Shown here: piece by piece, positions 16,466 to 25,226 of the stretch
How the letters are laid out: every line of letters starts with the position of its first letter
How positions within the stretch are numbered: the stretch's first letter is position 1
DNA from: Solimonas sp. K1W22B-7
GTDB taxonomy: Bacteria; Pseudomonadota; Gammaproteobacteria; Nevskiales; Nevskiaceae
Reading direction: 5' to 3'
NCBI RefSeq assembly: GCF_003428335.1
Contig: NZ_CP031704.1
Coordinates: 1,736,001 to 1,800,000 of the forward strand
DNA length: 64,000 nucleotides
The notes under the pieces: generated by a model
Told to the model about the DNA's origin: nothing
The model's database searches: none
What the model saw: only the letters and a program-made list of their open reading frames with translations
Program-made: the position numbers and the translations under genes

Positions 16466-17530
16466 ATGCGCAAGATCATCCACGTCGACATGGACGCCTT
16501 CTACGCTTCGGTCGAGCAGCGCGACGACCCGGAGTTGCGTGGCCGCCCCGTGGTCGTGGCCTGGCGCGGCAACCGCTCGGTGGTCTGCGCGGCGTCCTAC
16601 GAGGCGCGGCGCTTCGGCGTGCGCTCGGCGATGCCGGCGGTGCGCGCCGAGCGGCTGTGCCCGGAGGCGGTGTTCGTGCCGCCGGACTTCACGCGCTACC
16701 GCACGGTGTCGCGCCAGGTGCGCGAGATCATGCGGCGCCATACCGACCTGGTGGAGCCGCTGTCGCTGGACGAGGCCTATCTCGACGTCACCGAGAACAA
16801 GCTGGGCCTGCCCAGCGCCACCGAGGTGGCCAAGGTCATTCGCGACCAGATCCGTGGCGAGCTGAACCTCACGGCCTCGGCGGGCGTGGCCCCCAACAAG
16901 TTCCTGGCCAAGCTGGCCTCCGACATGCGCAAGCCGGATGGCCAGTTCGTGATCCGCCCGGCGGACATCGACACGGTGCTGCCGCCGCTGCCGGCGGCGC
17001 GCATCCCCGGCATCGGCCGGGTGACCGACCAGCGCCTGGAGCAGATCGGCGTGCGCACGATCGCGCAGCTGCGCGAGCTGTCGCAGGGTCAGTTGCAGCA
17101 GCAGTTCGGCCGCTACGGCCAGCGGCTCTACGAACTGGCGCGCGGCATCGACGAGGAGCCGGTGGTGCCGGACCGGCCGCTGCAGTCGGTGTCGGCGGAG
17201 GACACTTTCGAGCGCGACGTGCCGCTGGCGGAGACCGAAGCGACGATCCGCCGCCTGGCGGAGAAGACCTGGGCCGGTACGCGCAAGACGCAGCGCATCG
17301 GCCGCACCGTGGTGCTGAAACTCAAGACCGCGGACTTCCGCATCCTCACGCGCAGCCACACGCCGCCGAGCCCGCCGGCCTCGGTGGAGGAACTGACGCG
17401 CATCGCGCTGTCGCTGCGCGAGCGTGTGATCGGGGAGGAGAAGACGCTGTACCGCCTGGTCGGCGTCGGGCTCGGCAACTTCCGCGAGCCCGACGACGCG
17501 CCGCTTCAGGCGGCGCTGTTCGAAGCGTAG
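16466..17530 (+). CDS. dinB: DNA polymerase IV
   Basis: A 354-residue Y-family translesion polymerase. Palm motifs: HVDMDAFYASVEQRD (D8) and LSLDEAYLDVTE (D103, E104). CAASYEARRFGVRSAMP and NKFLAKLASDMRKPDG are family signatures, followed by helix-hairpin-helix thumb IPGIGRVTDQRL and a little-finger domain. The C-terminus has no clear QL-type clamp motif (ends LQAALFEA). I see no clear LexA box directly upstream. It overlaps the convergent DoxX gene by 25 bases. Confidence 0.97.
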   Translation: MRKIIHVDMDAFYASVEQRDDPELRGRPVVVAWRGNRSVVCAASYEARRFGVRSAMPAVRAERLCPEAVFVPPDFTRYRTVSRQVREIMRRHTDLVEPLSLDEAYLDVTENKLGLPSATEVAKVIRDQIRGELNLTASAGVAPNKFLAKLASDMRKPDGQFVIRPADIDTVLPPLPAARIPGIGRVTDQRLEQIGVRTIAQLRELSQGQLQQQFGRYGQRLYELARGIDEEPVVPDRPLQSVSAEDTFERDVPLAETEATIRRLAEKTWAGTRKTQRIGRTVVLKLKTADFRILTRSHTPPSPPASVEELTRIALSLRERVIGEEKTLYRLVGVGLGNFREPDDAPLQAALFEA

Positions 17531-17925
17531 GCGGTGGCGGCCGCCGGGCTGCGATCCCGCGTGCTCCACCAGATGCAGGCCAGCAGCGCCACCTGGATCA
17601 CCATGCGCAGCCACAGCAACACAGGCGGGAAGCCGGGGAACAGCTCCGGGTTCAGTGCCATGTGCAGGTTGGCCGGCGTCACGCAGAGCGTCAGCAGGAA
17701 CAGGCCGTTGCCGGCCCATTGCCGCACCGACGGGATCAGGATGCCGATGGCGCCGAGCAGCTCGAACACGCCGCTGACATAGACCAGCAGCCTTGCATCC
17801 ACCGGGATCCAGGGCGGCACGATGCCGGCGAAGAAACCGGTGGCGGCGAAGTGGCCGATGCCGCCGAAGAAGAACCAGGCGAAGACGATGCCCAGGCCGA
17901 TGCGCTGCAGCAGGAGGGGACTCAT
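17506..17925 (-). CDS. DoxX-family membrane protein
   Basis: A 139-residue protein with four membrane helices, starting MSPLLLQRIGLGIVFAWFFFGGIGHF and including VSGVFELLGAIGILIP, the DoxX/MauE pattern. Function unknown. The ATG at 17925 marks the family N-terminus; no good ribosome site precedes it. Its 3' end overlaps the end of dinB on the opposite strand. Confidence 0.85.
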   Translation of the reverse strand: MSPLLLQRIGLGIVFAWFFFGGIGHFAATGFFAGIVPPWIPVDARLLVYVSGVFELLGAIGILIPSVRQWAGNGLFLLTLCVTPANLHMALNPELFPGFPPVLLWLRMVIQVALLACIWWSTRDRSPAAATAYASNSAA

Positions 17926-17936
17926 GCGGGGGCCGT

Positions 17937-18182
17937 TCAGAGGCTGCGCGTGGCGCGGCGAATCTGGTAGAGGTCTTCGACGCCGTCGCGGCAACCGTCG
18001 ATGAACTCGGCCGGGTAGCTGCCGGCACAGGGGCGGTCGTCGGTCAGGTTGGCGCGCTGCGCCCACTGGTAGCCGTCCTCGTGCGAACTGCAGGCGCCCT
18101 TGCAGCCGGCAACGACCTGGGGCGTGGAGGCGCAGCCGGCCAGCAGGGCCAGCGGCAGGGTGATCAACAGGACAGACTTCAT
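17937..18182 (-). CDS. Small Cys-containing lipoprotein
   Basis: An 81-residue lipoprotein with lipobox LLAGC (Cys17). The mature part has four more cysteines (GCKGAC, PCAG, GCRDG) that could form two disulfides. I do not recognise the family. It sits 11 bases upstream of the DoxX gene on the same strand, so the two may be cotranscribed. Confidence 0.78.
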   Translation of the reverse strand: MKSVLLITLPLALLAGCASTPQVVAGCKGACSSHEDGYQWAQRANLTDDRPCAGSYPAEFIDGCRDGVEDLYQIRRATRSL

Positions 18183-18196
18183 CGCAAACTCCGTGT

Positions 18197-19255
18197 TCAG
18201 CGGCGACGGATCAGGCCGTCGTCGATCATCTGCTGGAAGTGTTCGACCACCGTCTGGTCGACGGGCCGGTAGCTCAGGCCCAGTTTCTCGCGGCTGCGGC
18301 GGTTGTCGATGCGCAGCGGCAGGCCGATGTTCTTGCTGACGAAGCCGCGCTGCAGCCTGACCAGGGGCGCGACCGCCCAGACCAGGAAGGTCGGGGTTTC
18401 CTTGCGCGGCAGGGGGTACTGCGGGAACTTCGCGCGCAGGGCAGTGCCGAGCTGCAGCAGGCTGCGCTCACCGGCGCAGACAATGTGGCGGCCTTCCGCG
18501 GCCGGGTTGTAGCCGGCCAGGATGTGCGCCTGCGCCACGTCGCGCACGTCGACCACGCCCATGATCAGCTTGGGCGCGCCGCTGCGCATCATGCCGCCGC
18601 CGAGCTGGCGCATGGTGCTGATGCTGGTCGAGGCGCTGTTGCGCGCCAGCGAGGGGCCGAGCACCAGGGCCGGGTTGATCGTCACCAGGTCCCAGCGCGA
18701 CTGCGCCTTCTGGATCTTCCAGGCTTCCTTCTCGGCGGCAACCTTGGAGTAGGAGTAGGGCTGGTGCGTCAGGCTGCTGCTGGTGTTCCAGTGTTCCTCG
18801 GTGAACACGCCGCCGGCGGTGTGCTTGAGGTCGGCGTTGTCGCCGAAGATGCCGGCGACGCTGCTGGTCAGCACCACGCGCTTGACGCTGGCCACGCGGT
18901 TGCAGGCTTCCAGCACGTTGCGCGTGCCTTCCACCGCCGGGCGCACCAGGGCCTCGTTGGCGTCGGTGAAGCCGCTGATGATGAAGGGCGAGGCGGTGTG
19001 CATCACCAGCTCGCAGCCCTGCATCGCCTCGTCGTAGGCACCCGGGCTGAGCAGGTCGGCCTTGAACAGCTTGAGCTTGCCGGGGTGGGCCTCGGACAGG
19101 GCCTTGAGATGCTCCAGGCCCTTGGGCTTGGCCGGGTCGCGCACCGTGCCGTGTACGGTATGGCCGGCTTCCAGCAGGGACTTCAGGATCCAGCCGGCGA
19201 TGTAGCCGCTGGCGCCGGTGACGAGCACCGGGGCGGTCTTGGAGATTTCGGTCAT
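18197..19255 (-). CDS. NAD(P)-dependent epimerase/reductase, dihydroflavonol-reductase-like
   Basis: A 352-residue extended SDR. Rossmann motif VTGASGYIAGWIL at the start, then SSVAGIFG, active-site YSYSKVAAEK (YxxxK) and the lineage pattern of dihydroflavonol/aldehyde reductases (HTVHGTVRDPAK, VVDVRDVAQAHI). It probably reduces a carbonyl on a hydrophobic compound. The start at 19255 gives the family N-terminus; the frame continues upstream without support. Confidence 0.92.
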   Translation of the reverse strand: MTEISKTAPVLVTGASGYIAGWILKSLLEAGHTVHGTVRDPAKPKGLEHLKALSEAHPGKLKLFKADLLSPGAYDEAMQGCELVMHTASPFIISGFTDANEALVRPAVEGTRNVLEACNRVASVKRVVLTSSVAGIFGDNADLKHTAGGVFTEEHWNTSSSLTHQPYSYSKVAAEKEAWKIQKAQSRWDLVTINPALVLGPSLARNSASTSISTMRQLGGGMMRSGAPKLIMGVVDVRDVAQAHILAGYNPAAEGRHIVCAGERSLLQLGTALRAKFPQYPLPRKETPTFLVWAVAPLVRLQRGFVSKNIGLPLRIDNRRSREKLGLSYRPVDQTVVEHFQQMIDDGLIRRR

Positions 19256-19315
19256 GGCATGCCCAGGAAAAGGTTTCGAGGGCGGCATGGTGCCATGACC
19301 CTTCCCGCCCTGCAC

Positions 19316-20224
19316 TCAGCCTTGCAGGTAGCGCATCCCGGTCATCTGTTCCGACCAGCCCCAGAGCCGCGCCGCCTTCACCGGGTCGCTGGCGTCGGGC
19401 TTGCAGCCGACCTTCCTCGGGTAGCCCTTGAGCTCCTTGAAGCCGTCCGGCCCGTAGTACTCGCCGCCGGAAACGCCCGGTGCGGTGGCGGCGTAGAGCG
19501 CGGGCAGGGCGCCCATCGCCGGCGCCTGCGCGATCAGCCGGGTCATCAGGCGCATGAAGGCGTTGCCGATGTCGAGGTTGGTGGCGGTATAGCCCGGGTG
19601 CGCCGCCAGGGCGGTGACCGGCAGCCCGGCGCGGCGCAGGCGCCGGTCCAGCTCGAAGGTGAACTGCAGGGTGGCCAGCTTGCTGGCGCCGTAGGCGTCC
19701 ATTTCCTTGTAGGGACGGCGCTCGTAGAGCGGGTCCTCCAGGTTGACGCCGGAGGTCAGGCCATGGGCCATGCTGGCGGTGTTGAGGATGCGCGCGCCGG
19801 GAGTCGCCGCCAGCCGGTCCAGCAGCAGGCCGGTCAGCAGGAAGGGGCCCAGGTGATTGGTGCCCATGTGCGTCTCGAAGCCGTCGCGGGTACGGCCCTT
19901 GGGCACCATGATCGCGGCGCCGTTGTTGACCAGCAGGTCCAGCTTTTCATGGCGAGCCGTGAAGCCGGCGGCGAAATCCCGCACCGAGGCGAGATCGGCG
20001 AGGTCGATCGCCATCACCTCGGTCTGTGCCCGCGGAGCGCGGCGCTGGATTTCGGCGACTGCGGCTTCGGCCCGTGCCAGGTTGCGGCAACCCAGCACGA
20101 CGCGGGCACCGGCACCCGCCAGGCCGGCGGCGATTTCCAGCCCCAGGCCGCGGTTGGCGCCGGTGACCAGCGCCAGCCGGCCGGAAAGATCGGGAATGTC
20201 GCGGAGCGTCCACTGCTGGGTCAT
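19316..20224 (-). CDS. Short-chain dehydrogenase (retinol-dehydrogenase-like)
   Basis: A 302-residue classical SDR: cofactor loop TGANRGLGLEIA, NNGAA, NTASMA, active-site YGASKLA (YxxxK) and AHPGYTATNL. The substrate is unknown; length and pattern match the RDH/WW-oxidoreductase-like group. It lies 60 bases upstream of the reductase gene on the same strand. Start 20224 is the first ATG giving the family N-terminus. Confidence 0.93.
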   Translation of the reverse strand: MTQQWTLRDIPDLSGRLALVTGANRGLGLEIAAGLAGAGARVVLGCRNLARAEAAVAEIQRRAPRAQTEVMAIDLADLASVRDFAAGFTARHEKLDLLVNNGAAIMVPKGRTRDGFETHMGTNHLGPFLLTGLLLDRLAATPGARILNTASMAHGLTSGVNLEDPLYERRPYKEMDAYGASKLATLQFTFELDRRLRRAGLPVTALAAHPGYTATNLDIGNAFMRLMTRLIAQAPAMGALPALYAATAPGVSGGEYYGPDGFKELKGYPRKVGCKPDASDPVKAARLWGWSEQMTGMRYLQG

Positions 20225-20275
20225 GTCGGGTCCCCTGGGTTCCCTGCATTGCAACAGAGCCCGCCGGCGGCCGAC

Positions 20276-21172
20276 TCAGCCGTTTGCAGCAGGTTGCCGG
20301 CCGGAGGCGACCGTGACCTCCACCGTCATGCCCTGGTAGTCCTCCGGGGCGCCGGTATAGGAGCCGCTCAGGGGAACCGCTTGCGAGGCGTCGCGGGCCA
20401 CCGCCACGCGGATCAGGTTGCGGCCGCCGATCAGGGCGTTGGTGGGGTCGAACTCGATCCACCCGGCGCCGGGCAGGAAGATCTCCGCCCAGGCATGGGT
20501 GGCGCCGCCGCCGACCAGGCCGTCGCCGGCATCGAGCAGCTTTTCATCGTAGAGGTAGCCGGAAACGAAGCGCGCCGCCAGGCCCAGGCTGCGCGCGGCT
20601 TCCATCAGCAAGAGCGCGAAGTCGCGGCAGCTGCCGCTGGCCGCCAGCAGGGTTTCCACCGGCGTCTGCACGCCCATCTCCTCGCGCCGGGCGTACTGGA
20701 AGTCCTTGCGGATCGCCCGGGTCATCGCCACCAGGGTATTGAGCGTGCCCGAGCCGGTCTTGCGGCCGACGAAGCGCTTGGCCCAGGCGTCGATGCGGTG
20801 CTCGGGATCGGGGTAGTGCCGTTCCTTGGTGCGTCCCAGGTCGGCGACTTCCTCGGCCGGATAGCTGAAGGGCAGCTTGCGCGCGTATTCCTCGATCAGG
20901 ATGTCCTGCGGCACGGCGGGAAAGTGCTCGGCGAGGAAGCTGGAGGTAAAGCACAGCTCGGTCGCCGGTTCTGCAAAGCTGGCGATGGCGATGGAATTGC
21001 CGAAGACATCGTGCATCCAGCGCACGGTGGCCGCCGGCGTGATCGACAGGCCCGTCTCCAGCAGCCGCAGGTCGTGGCTGTCGCGCGGGCGGCACATCAG
21101 GCGATGATCGTTGAAGCTCACCGGCCTGGCATAGCGGTACAGCGTCCTGTGTTCAACGCTCAGGATCGCCAT
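20276..21172 (-). CDS. Transglutaminase-like cysteine protease family protein
   Basis: A 298-residue cytoplasmic protein. An N-terminal beta domain (about 1-90, starting LSVEHRTLYRYARPVSF) precedes the transglutaminase core, with the triad visible as Cys in GSCRDFA, His in THAWAEIFLPG and Asp in FDPTN. This architecture is common in bacteria, often near circularly permuted ATP-grasp genes, which are absent here. The substrate is unknown. Confidence 0.94.
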   Translation of the reverse strand: MAILSVEHRTLYRYARPVSFNDHRLMCRPRDSHDLRLLETGLSITPAATVRWMHDVFGNSIAIASFAEPATELCFTSSFLAEHFPAVPQDILIEEYARKLPFSYPAEEVADLGRTKERHYPDPEHRIDAWAKRFVGRKTGSGTLNTLVAMTRAIRKDFQYARREEMGVQTPVETLLAASGSCRDFALLLMEAARSLGLAARFVSGYLYDEKLLDAGDGLVGGGATHAWAEIFLPGAGWIEFDPTNALIGGRNLIRVAVARDASQAVPLSGSYTGAPEDYQGMTVEVTVASGRQPAANG

Positions 21173-21196
21173 GGGCGGTCTCCCTGGATGATGTTG

Positions 21197-21742
21197 TTAT
21201 TGCTTTTCGGGGACTTCCGGCCAGCGCTGCGGCACCAGCCGCAGCTTGCTCACGTCGTAACCCATGGCGGTGATGCGCTGTCGCAGCTCACGCAGCTGTG
21301 CTTCAGGAATCTGCGGACGCCGCGCCATCAGCCACAGGTAGTCGCGCTTGCTGCGCCCGACGATCACCACCGAGTAGTCGTCGGCCAGCCAGACGATCAG
21401 GTACTCCGCCTTGATCGGCCAGATGAACTGCACGCCCCATTCGGCATGGGTCTGGCGGTTCACGACGAAGGCCTTGGAGGTCATCTTCCTGCGCGGGCCG
21501 TCGAAGGTCTTCTTGCGGTAGGTGAAGGTGGTCGGGATATTGCCATCCTCGTCCAGCCGGTAGTTCTCCACCGAGTTGACCGCATCCTTCTCGATCCAGG
21601 GCGGGATGTTGGCGATCACGTACCAGTCGCCCATCATGCGCTGCAGGTCCACCGAGGCCACGGTGGGCAGCGGCTCCTTGCGGGCGCCGCTCATGCAGCC
21701 ACCCAGCAGGAAAGCCAGCAGCAGCACGGACAGTTGGCGCAT
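21197..21742 (-). CDS. Outer-membrane lipocalin (Blc-like lipoprotein)
   Basis: A 181-residue lipoprotein (lipobox LLGGC, Cys16) with a lipocalin barrel: VDLQRMMGDWYVIANIPPW (GxW motif), a run of strands, and YLWLMARRPQIPEAQL near the C-terminus. Blc-type lipocalins bind lysophospholipids and aid envelope upkeep. It lies 24 bases upstream of the transglutaminase gene. The ATG at 21742 has GGAG upstream and directly starts the signal peptide. Confidence 0.92.
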   Translation of the reverse strand: MRQLSVLLLAFLLGGCMSGARKEPLPTVASVDLQRMMGDWYVIANIPPWIEKDAVNSVENYRLDEDGNIPTTFTYRKKTFDGPRRKMTSKAFVVNRQTHAEWGVQFIWPIKAEYLIVWLADDYSVVIVGRSKRDYLWLMARRPQIPEAQLRELRQRITAMGYDVSKLRLVPQRWPEVPEKQ

Positions 21743-21821
21743 CGGCGGGCTCCGTTCATGGCGAAAAGGGCGGAGTGAAAACACCCCGCCCCTGCAGCTT
21801 ACGCGATTGCCATGCGACCGC

Positions 21822-22439
21822 TCAGCCGTGCACGGCGCCGCCGGAGTAGACAAAGGTGAAGGGGCGGGGGCCGGGCAGGTAACGCGCATGCAGGTCCTGC
21901 ACGCGGAAGCCGCCGGCGGCGATCAGTGCCGGCATGGCCCGATTGAGATGGCAGCCGCCGGCGATCGGCTTCCACAACGGCGTCAGCCGGTCCTGCCAGC
22001 GCCGCGGGCCGGCATCCGGCGCGGTGCCGTGCTCGCAGAACAGCAGTTCGCCGCCGGGCTTGAGCACGCGCCGCATTTCCTCCAGTGCCGAGACCGGGTC
22101 GGGGATGGTGCAGAGCGTGAAGGTGGTGACCACGGTGTCGAAGCTGGCGGTTTCGGCACCGATCTGTTCGACCACCAGCGGCAGTGTCTCCACCGGGATC
22201 GCGATCTGCTGCGCGCGGCGCCGGGCCAGGCTATGCATCTGCGCAGCGGGATCGACCCCACAGATGTGCTGCACTTTCGCCGCATCGTAGAACGACAGGT
22301 TCAGGCCGGTGCCGATGCCGATCTCCAGCACGCGACCGCGTGCGCGCGGCACGAGTTGCGAACGGGCCTTCATGATGTCGCCCATGCCGCAGGCGCAGTC
22401 GATGACGTGAGGCAGGATGTGGCGGTCGTAGAAACCCAT
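21822..22439 (-). CDS. Class I SAM-dependent methyltransferase
   Basis: A 205-residue methyltransferase. Motif I VLEIGIGTGLNL, then CGVDPAAQM, TTFTLCTIPDP and EMRRVLKPGGELLFCEHG. The layout, with a short helix before the fold and GGCHLNR late on, resembles the METTL7/UbiE-like group acting on lipids or small thiols. The start at 22439 (MGFYDRHILPH) matches family N-termini. Confidence 0.9.
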   Translation of the reverse strand: MGFYDRHILPHVIDCACGMGDIMKARSQLVPRARGRVLEIGIGTGLNLSFYDAAKVQHICGVDPAAQMHSLARRRAQQIAIPVETLPLVVEQIGAETASFDTVVTTFTLCTIPDPVSALEEMRRVLKPGGELLFCEHGTAPDAGPRRWQDRLTPLWKPIAGGCHLNRAMPALIAAGGFRVQDLHARYLPGPRPFTFVYSGGAVHG

Positions 22440-22563
22440 GGTTCGATGGTCCTGGCGGGATGGCAACAGCCTACGCTGCCGGATGCCGCGATCTCAAATG
22501 GGGGCGTGCCCCGGGGCTCGCTTCAGGGCATGCTGGAGGCATAAGAACATGGGGAGAGAGGCG

Positions 22564-23562
22564 ATGCGGGCAGCGATACGGGCGGCGACCCTGGTGGCAA
22601 CCCTGGCCCTGGCCGCCTGTGGCGGCGGTGACGGTGACAGCGGCGGCAGCGATGACGTCCCGCCGGTCCGGCTGGAGGATCTCTGCGTCAACTCCGGCTG
22701 CGGCGAACGCACCATATTGCTGGATATTCCCGGAGCCGAGAACCTGACTTTTTCTCCGGACGGCCGCCTGTTCGTCAGCAGCGGCTCCGGCGTGTTCGAG
22801 ATCCACAAGAACGCCGACGGCAGCTTCCGCGCCGACAGCATTTCGCCCGAGGCCTGCGGCTACACGGGCCTTGCGATCCGCCGGGGCTACCTCTACAGCG
22901 CCTGCGGCGACGGCCGCTTCTGGGCGACGAAGCTTGATGCTGCGCCGCAGCTGCAGCTGATCCACACCATGAGCGGCATGTGCATCGCCAACGGCACCGC
23001 ACTGGGTGCCGACGGCCGCATCTACGTGGTCGACGAGCCGCTCAACGTCTGCGTGCCCGATCCCAAGATCAAGCGCCTGACGATCGATCCGGCGGACCCG
23101 ATGAAGGTGACGCACGAGGAGGTCTTCGTGCAGGGCAGCGCCCTGGGCCTGCTGGCCGTCGGCGTCGGCAACGTGCTGCGTTTCCCCAATGGCCTGCAGG
23201 CCGACGGCCGGCGCTTCTACGGTACCGATGGCGGCAGCATCTTCACCGTCGACCTGCAGCCGGACGGCAGCGCCGGCGAGGTGACGCCGATCTTCTTCGA
23301 GGTGGACGTGCATGACGACCTGGGCCTGGCCGGCGACGATGGCCTGCTGCTGGCCAATTTCCTGACCGGCCGCATCACGCTGATCTCCAGGGACGGCGAG
23401 AAGCTGCAGGCGACCGCACCCGGCACCTTCAGCTTCCCGTCCTCGGTGCGCCTGGGGCGGCCGCCGATGTTCGAACCCACCGACATCCTGGTCACCGAGA
23501 CCGGCGTGCTGGCGGACCAGAGCCTGCCGCTGGACCACCTGAGCCTGTTCCGTCGCAAGTAG
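22564..23562 (+). CDS. SMP-30-like beta-propeller lipoprotein
   Basis: A 332-residue lipoprotein with lipobox LALAAC (Cys19), followed by a Gly/Asp/Ser linker and a six-bladed-propeller-like domain (LTFSPDGRLFVSS, TALGADGRIYVVD, LRFPNGLQADGRRFYGTDG). It contains about eight Cys that may form disulfides. It resembles gluconolactonase/SMP-30 but the substrate is unknown. ATG 22564 follows GGGGAGAGAG directly; 22549 is another in-frame start. Confidence 0.82.
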   Translation: MRAAIRAATLVATLALAACGGGDGDSGGSDDVPPVRLEDLCVNSGCGERTILLDIPGAENLTFSPDGRLFVSSGSGVFEIHKNADGSFRADSISPEACGYTGLAIRRGYLYSACGDGRFWATKLDAAPQLQLIHTMSGMCIANGTALGADGRIYVVDEPLNVCVPDPKIKRLTIDPADPMKVTHEEVFVQGSALGLLAVGVGNVLRFPNGLQADGRRFYGTDGGSIFTVDLQPDGSAGEVTPIFFEVDVHDDLGLAGDDGLLLANFLTGRITLISRDGEKLQATAPGTFSFPSSVRLGRPPMFEPTDILVTETGVLADQSLPLDHLSLFRRK

Positions 23563-23568
23563 GGCCTG

Positions 23569-23979
23569 TCAGGCGGCGGCGCCCCTGCGGTTGATCTCGT
23601 CGACCTGGCCGTTGAGGGTCCAGAGGTCGTAGAGCCAGCCCATGGCCAGCAGGCCGCCGGTGCAGAGCCAGAGCAGACCGGTGATCCACTTGCCCATGTA
23701 GAAGCGGTGGATGCCGAACAGGCCGAGGAAGGTCAGCAGCGCCCAGGCGACGGTGTAGTCCGTGGGTCCGGACTGGTAGCGGCGCTCGGCGCTGCGTTCC
23801 ATCGACGGGATCAGGAACAGGTCGACGATCCAGCCGACGAACAGCAGGCCCAGCGTGAAGAACCAGATCGTCCCGGTGATCTGGCGGCCGTAGTAGAAGC
23901 GGTGCGCGCCCATGAAGCCGAAGATCCAGACGACGTATCCCACCGCCAGGTTGTGCGTGTTGTTTTGTGCTTGGTTCAT
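23569..23979 (-). CDS. TM2-domain protein with two TM2 units
   Basis: A 136-residue membrane protein with two TM2 units: GFMGAHRFYYGRQITGTIWFFT near the N-terminus and GLFGIHRFYMGKWITGLLWLCTGGLL near the C-terminus, each followed by a membrane helix and WIVDLFLI or WLYDLWTL. TM2 proteins are of unknown biochemical role. The start at 23979 is preferred because the upstream frame has no support. Confidence 0.9.
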   Translation of the reverse strand: MNQAQNNTHNLAVGYVVWIFGFMGAHRFYYGRQITGTIWFFTLGLLFVGWIVDLFLIPSMERSAERRYQSGPTDYTVAWALLTFLGLFGIHRFYMGKWITGLLWLCTGGLLAMGWLYDLWTLNGQVDEINRRGAAA

Positions 23980-24084
23980 TGCGAAGGCCCTGTTTTCCCC
24001 GGGAAAGATTATGCATTTAGCCGGCATTCAGCTTGACCGCGTAAGCTGCGAATCGTTCATTTGCCACTGACAAGGAGTCTAGAC

Positions 24085-24339
24085 ATGAACAGCCGCACCC
24101 TCACGATGCGTGCCCTGCTGCTTGCCAGCGCCCTGAGCCTGGGCTTTGGAGTCGTCGCCTGCAAGAAGGAGGAGCCGACGCCGATGGAAAAGGCCGAAGA
24201 GAACGTCAAGGACGCCTTCGATGCGCGTCCCAATGAAGCCCTCAAGGACGCCGGCGAGGATGCCAAATCCGCGGTCCAGAACGCCGGCGACGCCGTCGAG
24301 CAGAAGGCCGACGAGGTGAAGCAGGACGCCCAGCACTAA
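24085..24339 (+). CDS. Small lipoprotein with amphipathic helices
   Basis: An 84-residue protein with a signal peptide and lipobox-like GVVAC (Cys26). The mature part of about 58 residues is Ala/Glu/Lys/Asp rich with a repeat NAGDAVEQKADEVKQDAQ, predicted as long amphipathic helix, resembling LEA-like or YtxH-type stress proteins. AAGGAG precedes the ATG, and a strong terminator follows, so it is a single-gene unit. Confidence 0.8.
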   Translation: MNSRTLTMRALLLASALSLGFGVVACKKEEPTPMEKAEENVKDAFDARPNEALKDAGEDAKSAVQNAGDAVEQKADEVKQDAQH

Positions 24340-24357
24340 GCCGTACGATGTCGAAAG

Positions 24358-24385
24358 AGCCCGCAGCTTCCCTGCGGGCTTTTTC
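24358..24385 (+). terminator. Rho-independent terminator
   Basis: A perfect 9-bp stem AGCCCGCAG/CTGCGGGCT (24358-24366 and 24372-24380) around CTTCC, followed by TTTTC. It ends the small lipoprotein gene. Confidence 0.92.
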
Positions 24386-24394
24386 ATTGCGGCC

Positions 24395-25144
24395 TCAGGT
24401 CGACATCGGGCCACGGCGCGGTGCCGCGGTGCCGAAGGTTTCCGTGGTGAGCGGCGCGCCCATCTCCATCAGTGCAGCGCGCTGCTGCGGGATCGGCGTG
24501 CGCAGGCTCTTGTGCTCGTAGGGCTTGAGACGTTCGAAGGCCTCGAGCGCCAGAGCGCGCTGCACCAGTGCCGCGGTCTTCGGCCAGCGCGCGACGTCCG
24601 GCTGCCAGCGTGCGAAACCGGCGTTGCGGAAGAACACGGCGACGCCGATGTCGGCGATGGACAGCTCGCCGAAAATCCAGCCCTGTGCGGGCAGCTGCGA
24701 TTCGAGGTAATCCATGACCTGCGGCAGGTCTTCGTCCAGGGTCTTCTGCAGCAGTGCCTGGTCGGTGGGCTTGCCCCAGACGTAGGGATTGATCGTGACC
24801 TCGTTGTACAGCCGCCAGATGATCACGTCGCCCATGCGGGTGTCGGCAAACTCCTCCAGCCAGCGCGCGCGAGCACGGTCCGCGACATTCGACGGGTAGA
24901 GCGCGGGGCTGGGGTAGCGGTCCTCCAGGTACTGGCAGATCACCGTGGAGTCGCTGAGCGTCACCCGGTCGTCGATCAGCACCGGCACGCGGCGGATCGG
25001 ACTCACGGCGCTGAAGCGCTCGTCGCCGGTAAAGGGCACGATCGGATCGATGCGGTAGTCGATGCCCTTGAGTTGCAGAACGACGAGGACCTTGCGCACG
25101 TAGGGCGAGAGATAGCTGCCGATGATCGTGACCGGTGTCGTCAT
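24395..25144 (-). CDS. Glutathione S-transferase family protein
   Basis: A 249-residue GST: thioredoxin-like N-domain with [28 protein letters not shown] and [11 protein letters not shown] (the SNAIL/TRAIL-like glutathione-binding turn), then the helical C-domain with [16 protein letters not shown]. It probably conjugates glutathione or reduces a small organic compound. It lies at the end of a minus-strand run GST, histidine kinase, GST. The start at 25144 removes an overlap with the kinase gene. Confidence 0.92.
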   Translation of the reverse strand: MTTPVTIIGSYLSPYVRKVLVVLQLKGIDYRIDPIVPFTGDERFSAVSPIRRVPVLIDDRVTLSDSTVICQYLEDRYPSPALYPSNVADRARARWLEEFADTRMGDVIIWRLYNEVTINPYVWGKPTDQALLQKTLDEDLPQVMDYLESQLPAQGWIFGELSIADIGVAVFFRNAGFARWQPDVARWPKTAALVQRALALEAFERLKPYEHKSLRTPIPQQRAALMEMGAPLTTETFGTAAPRRGPMST

Positions 25145-25226
25145 GCCGCGGGCTCCGTGGGAAGAGTTGGTGATCTTCTCATGGAGCCGGCGACCGCAGG
25201 CGGCCTGCGGGGCCTGGAGCAGTACG

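Noticed and set aside
18239-21778. Very long plus-strand open frame (over 1,100 codons)
   Set aside because: It runs antisense through four or five well-supported minus-strand genes. Its translation is His/Gln/Arg/Ala-rich low-complexity text without domains, as expected from the antisense of GC-rich codons.
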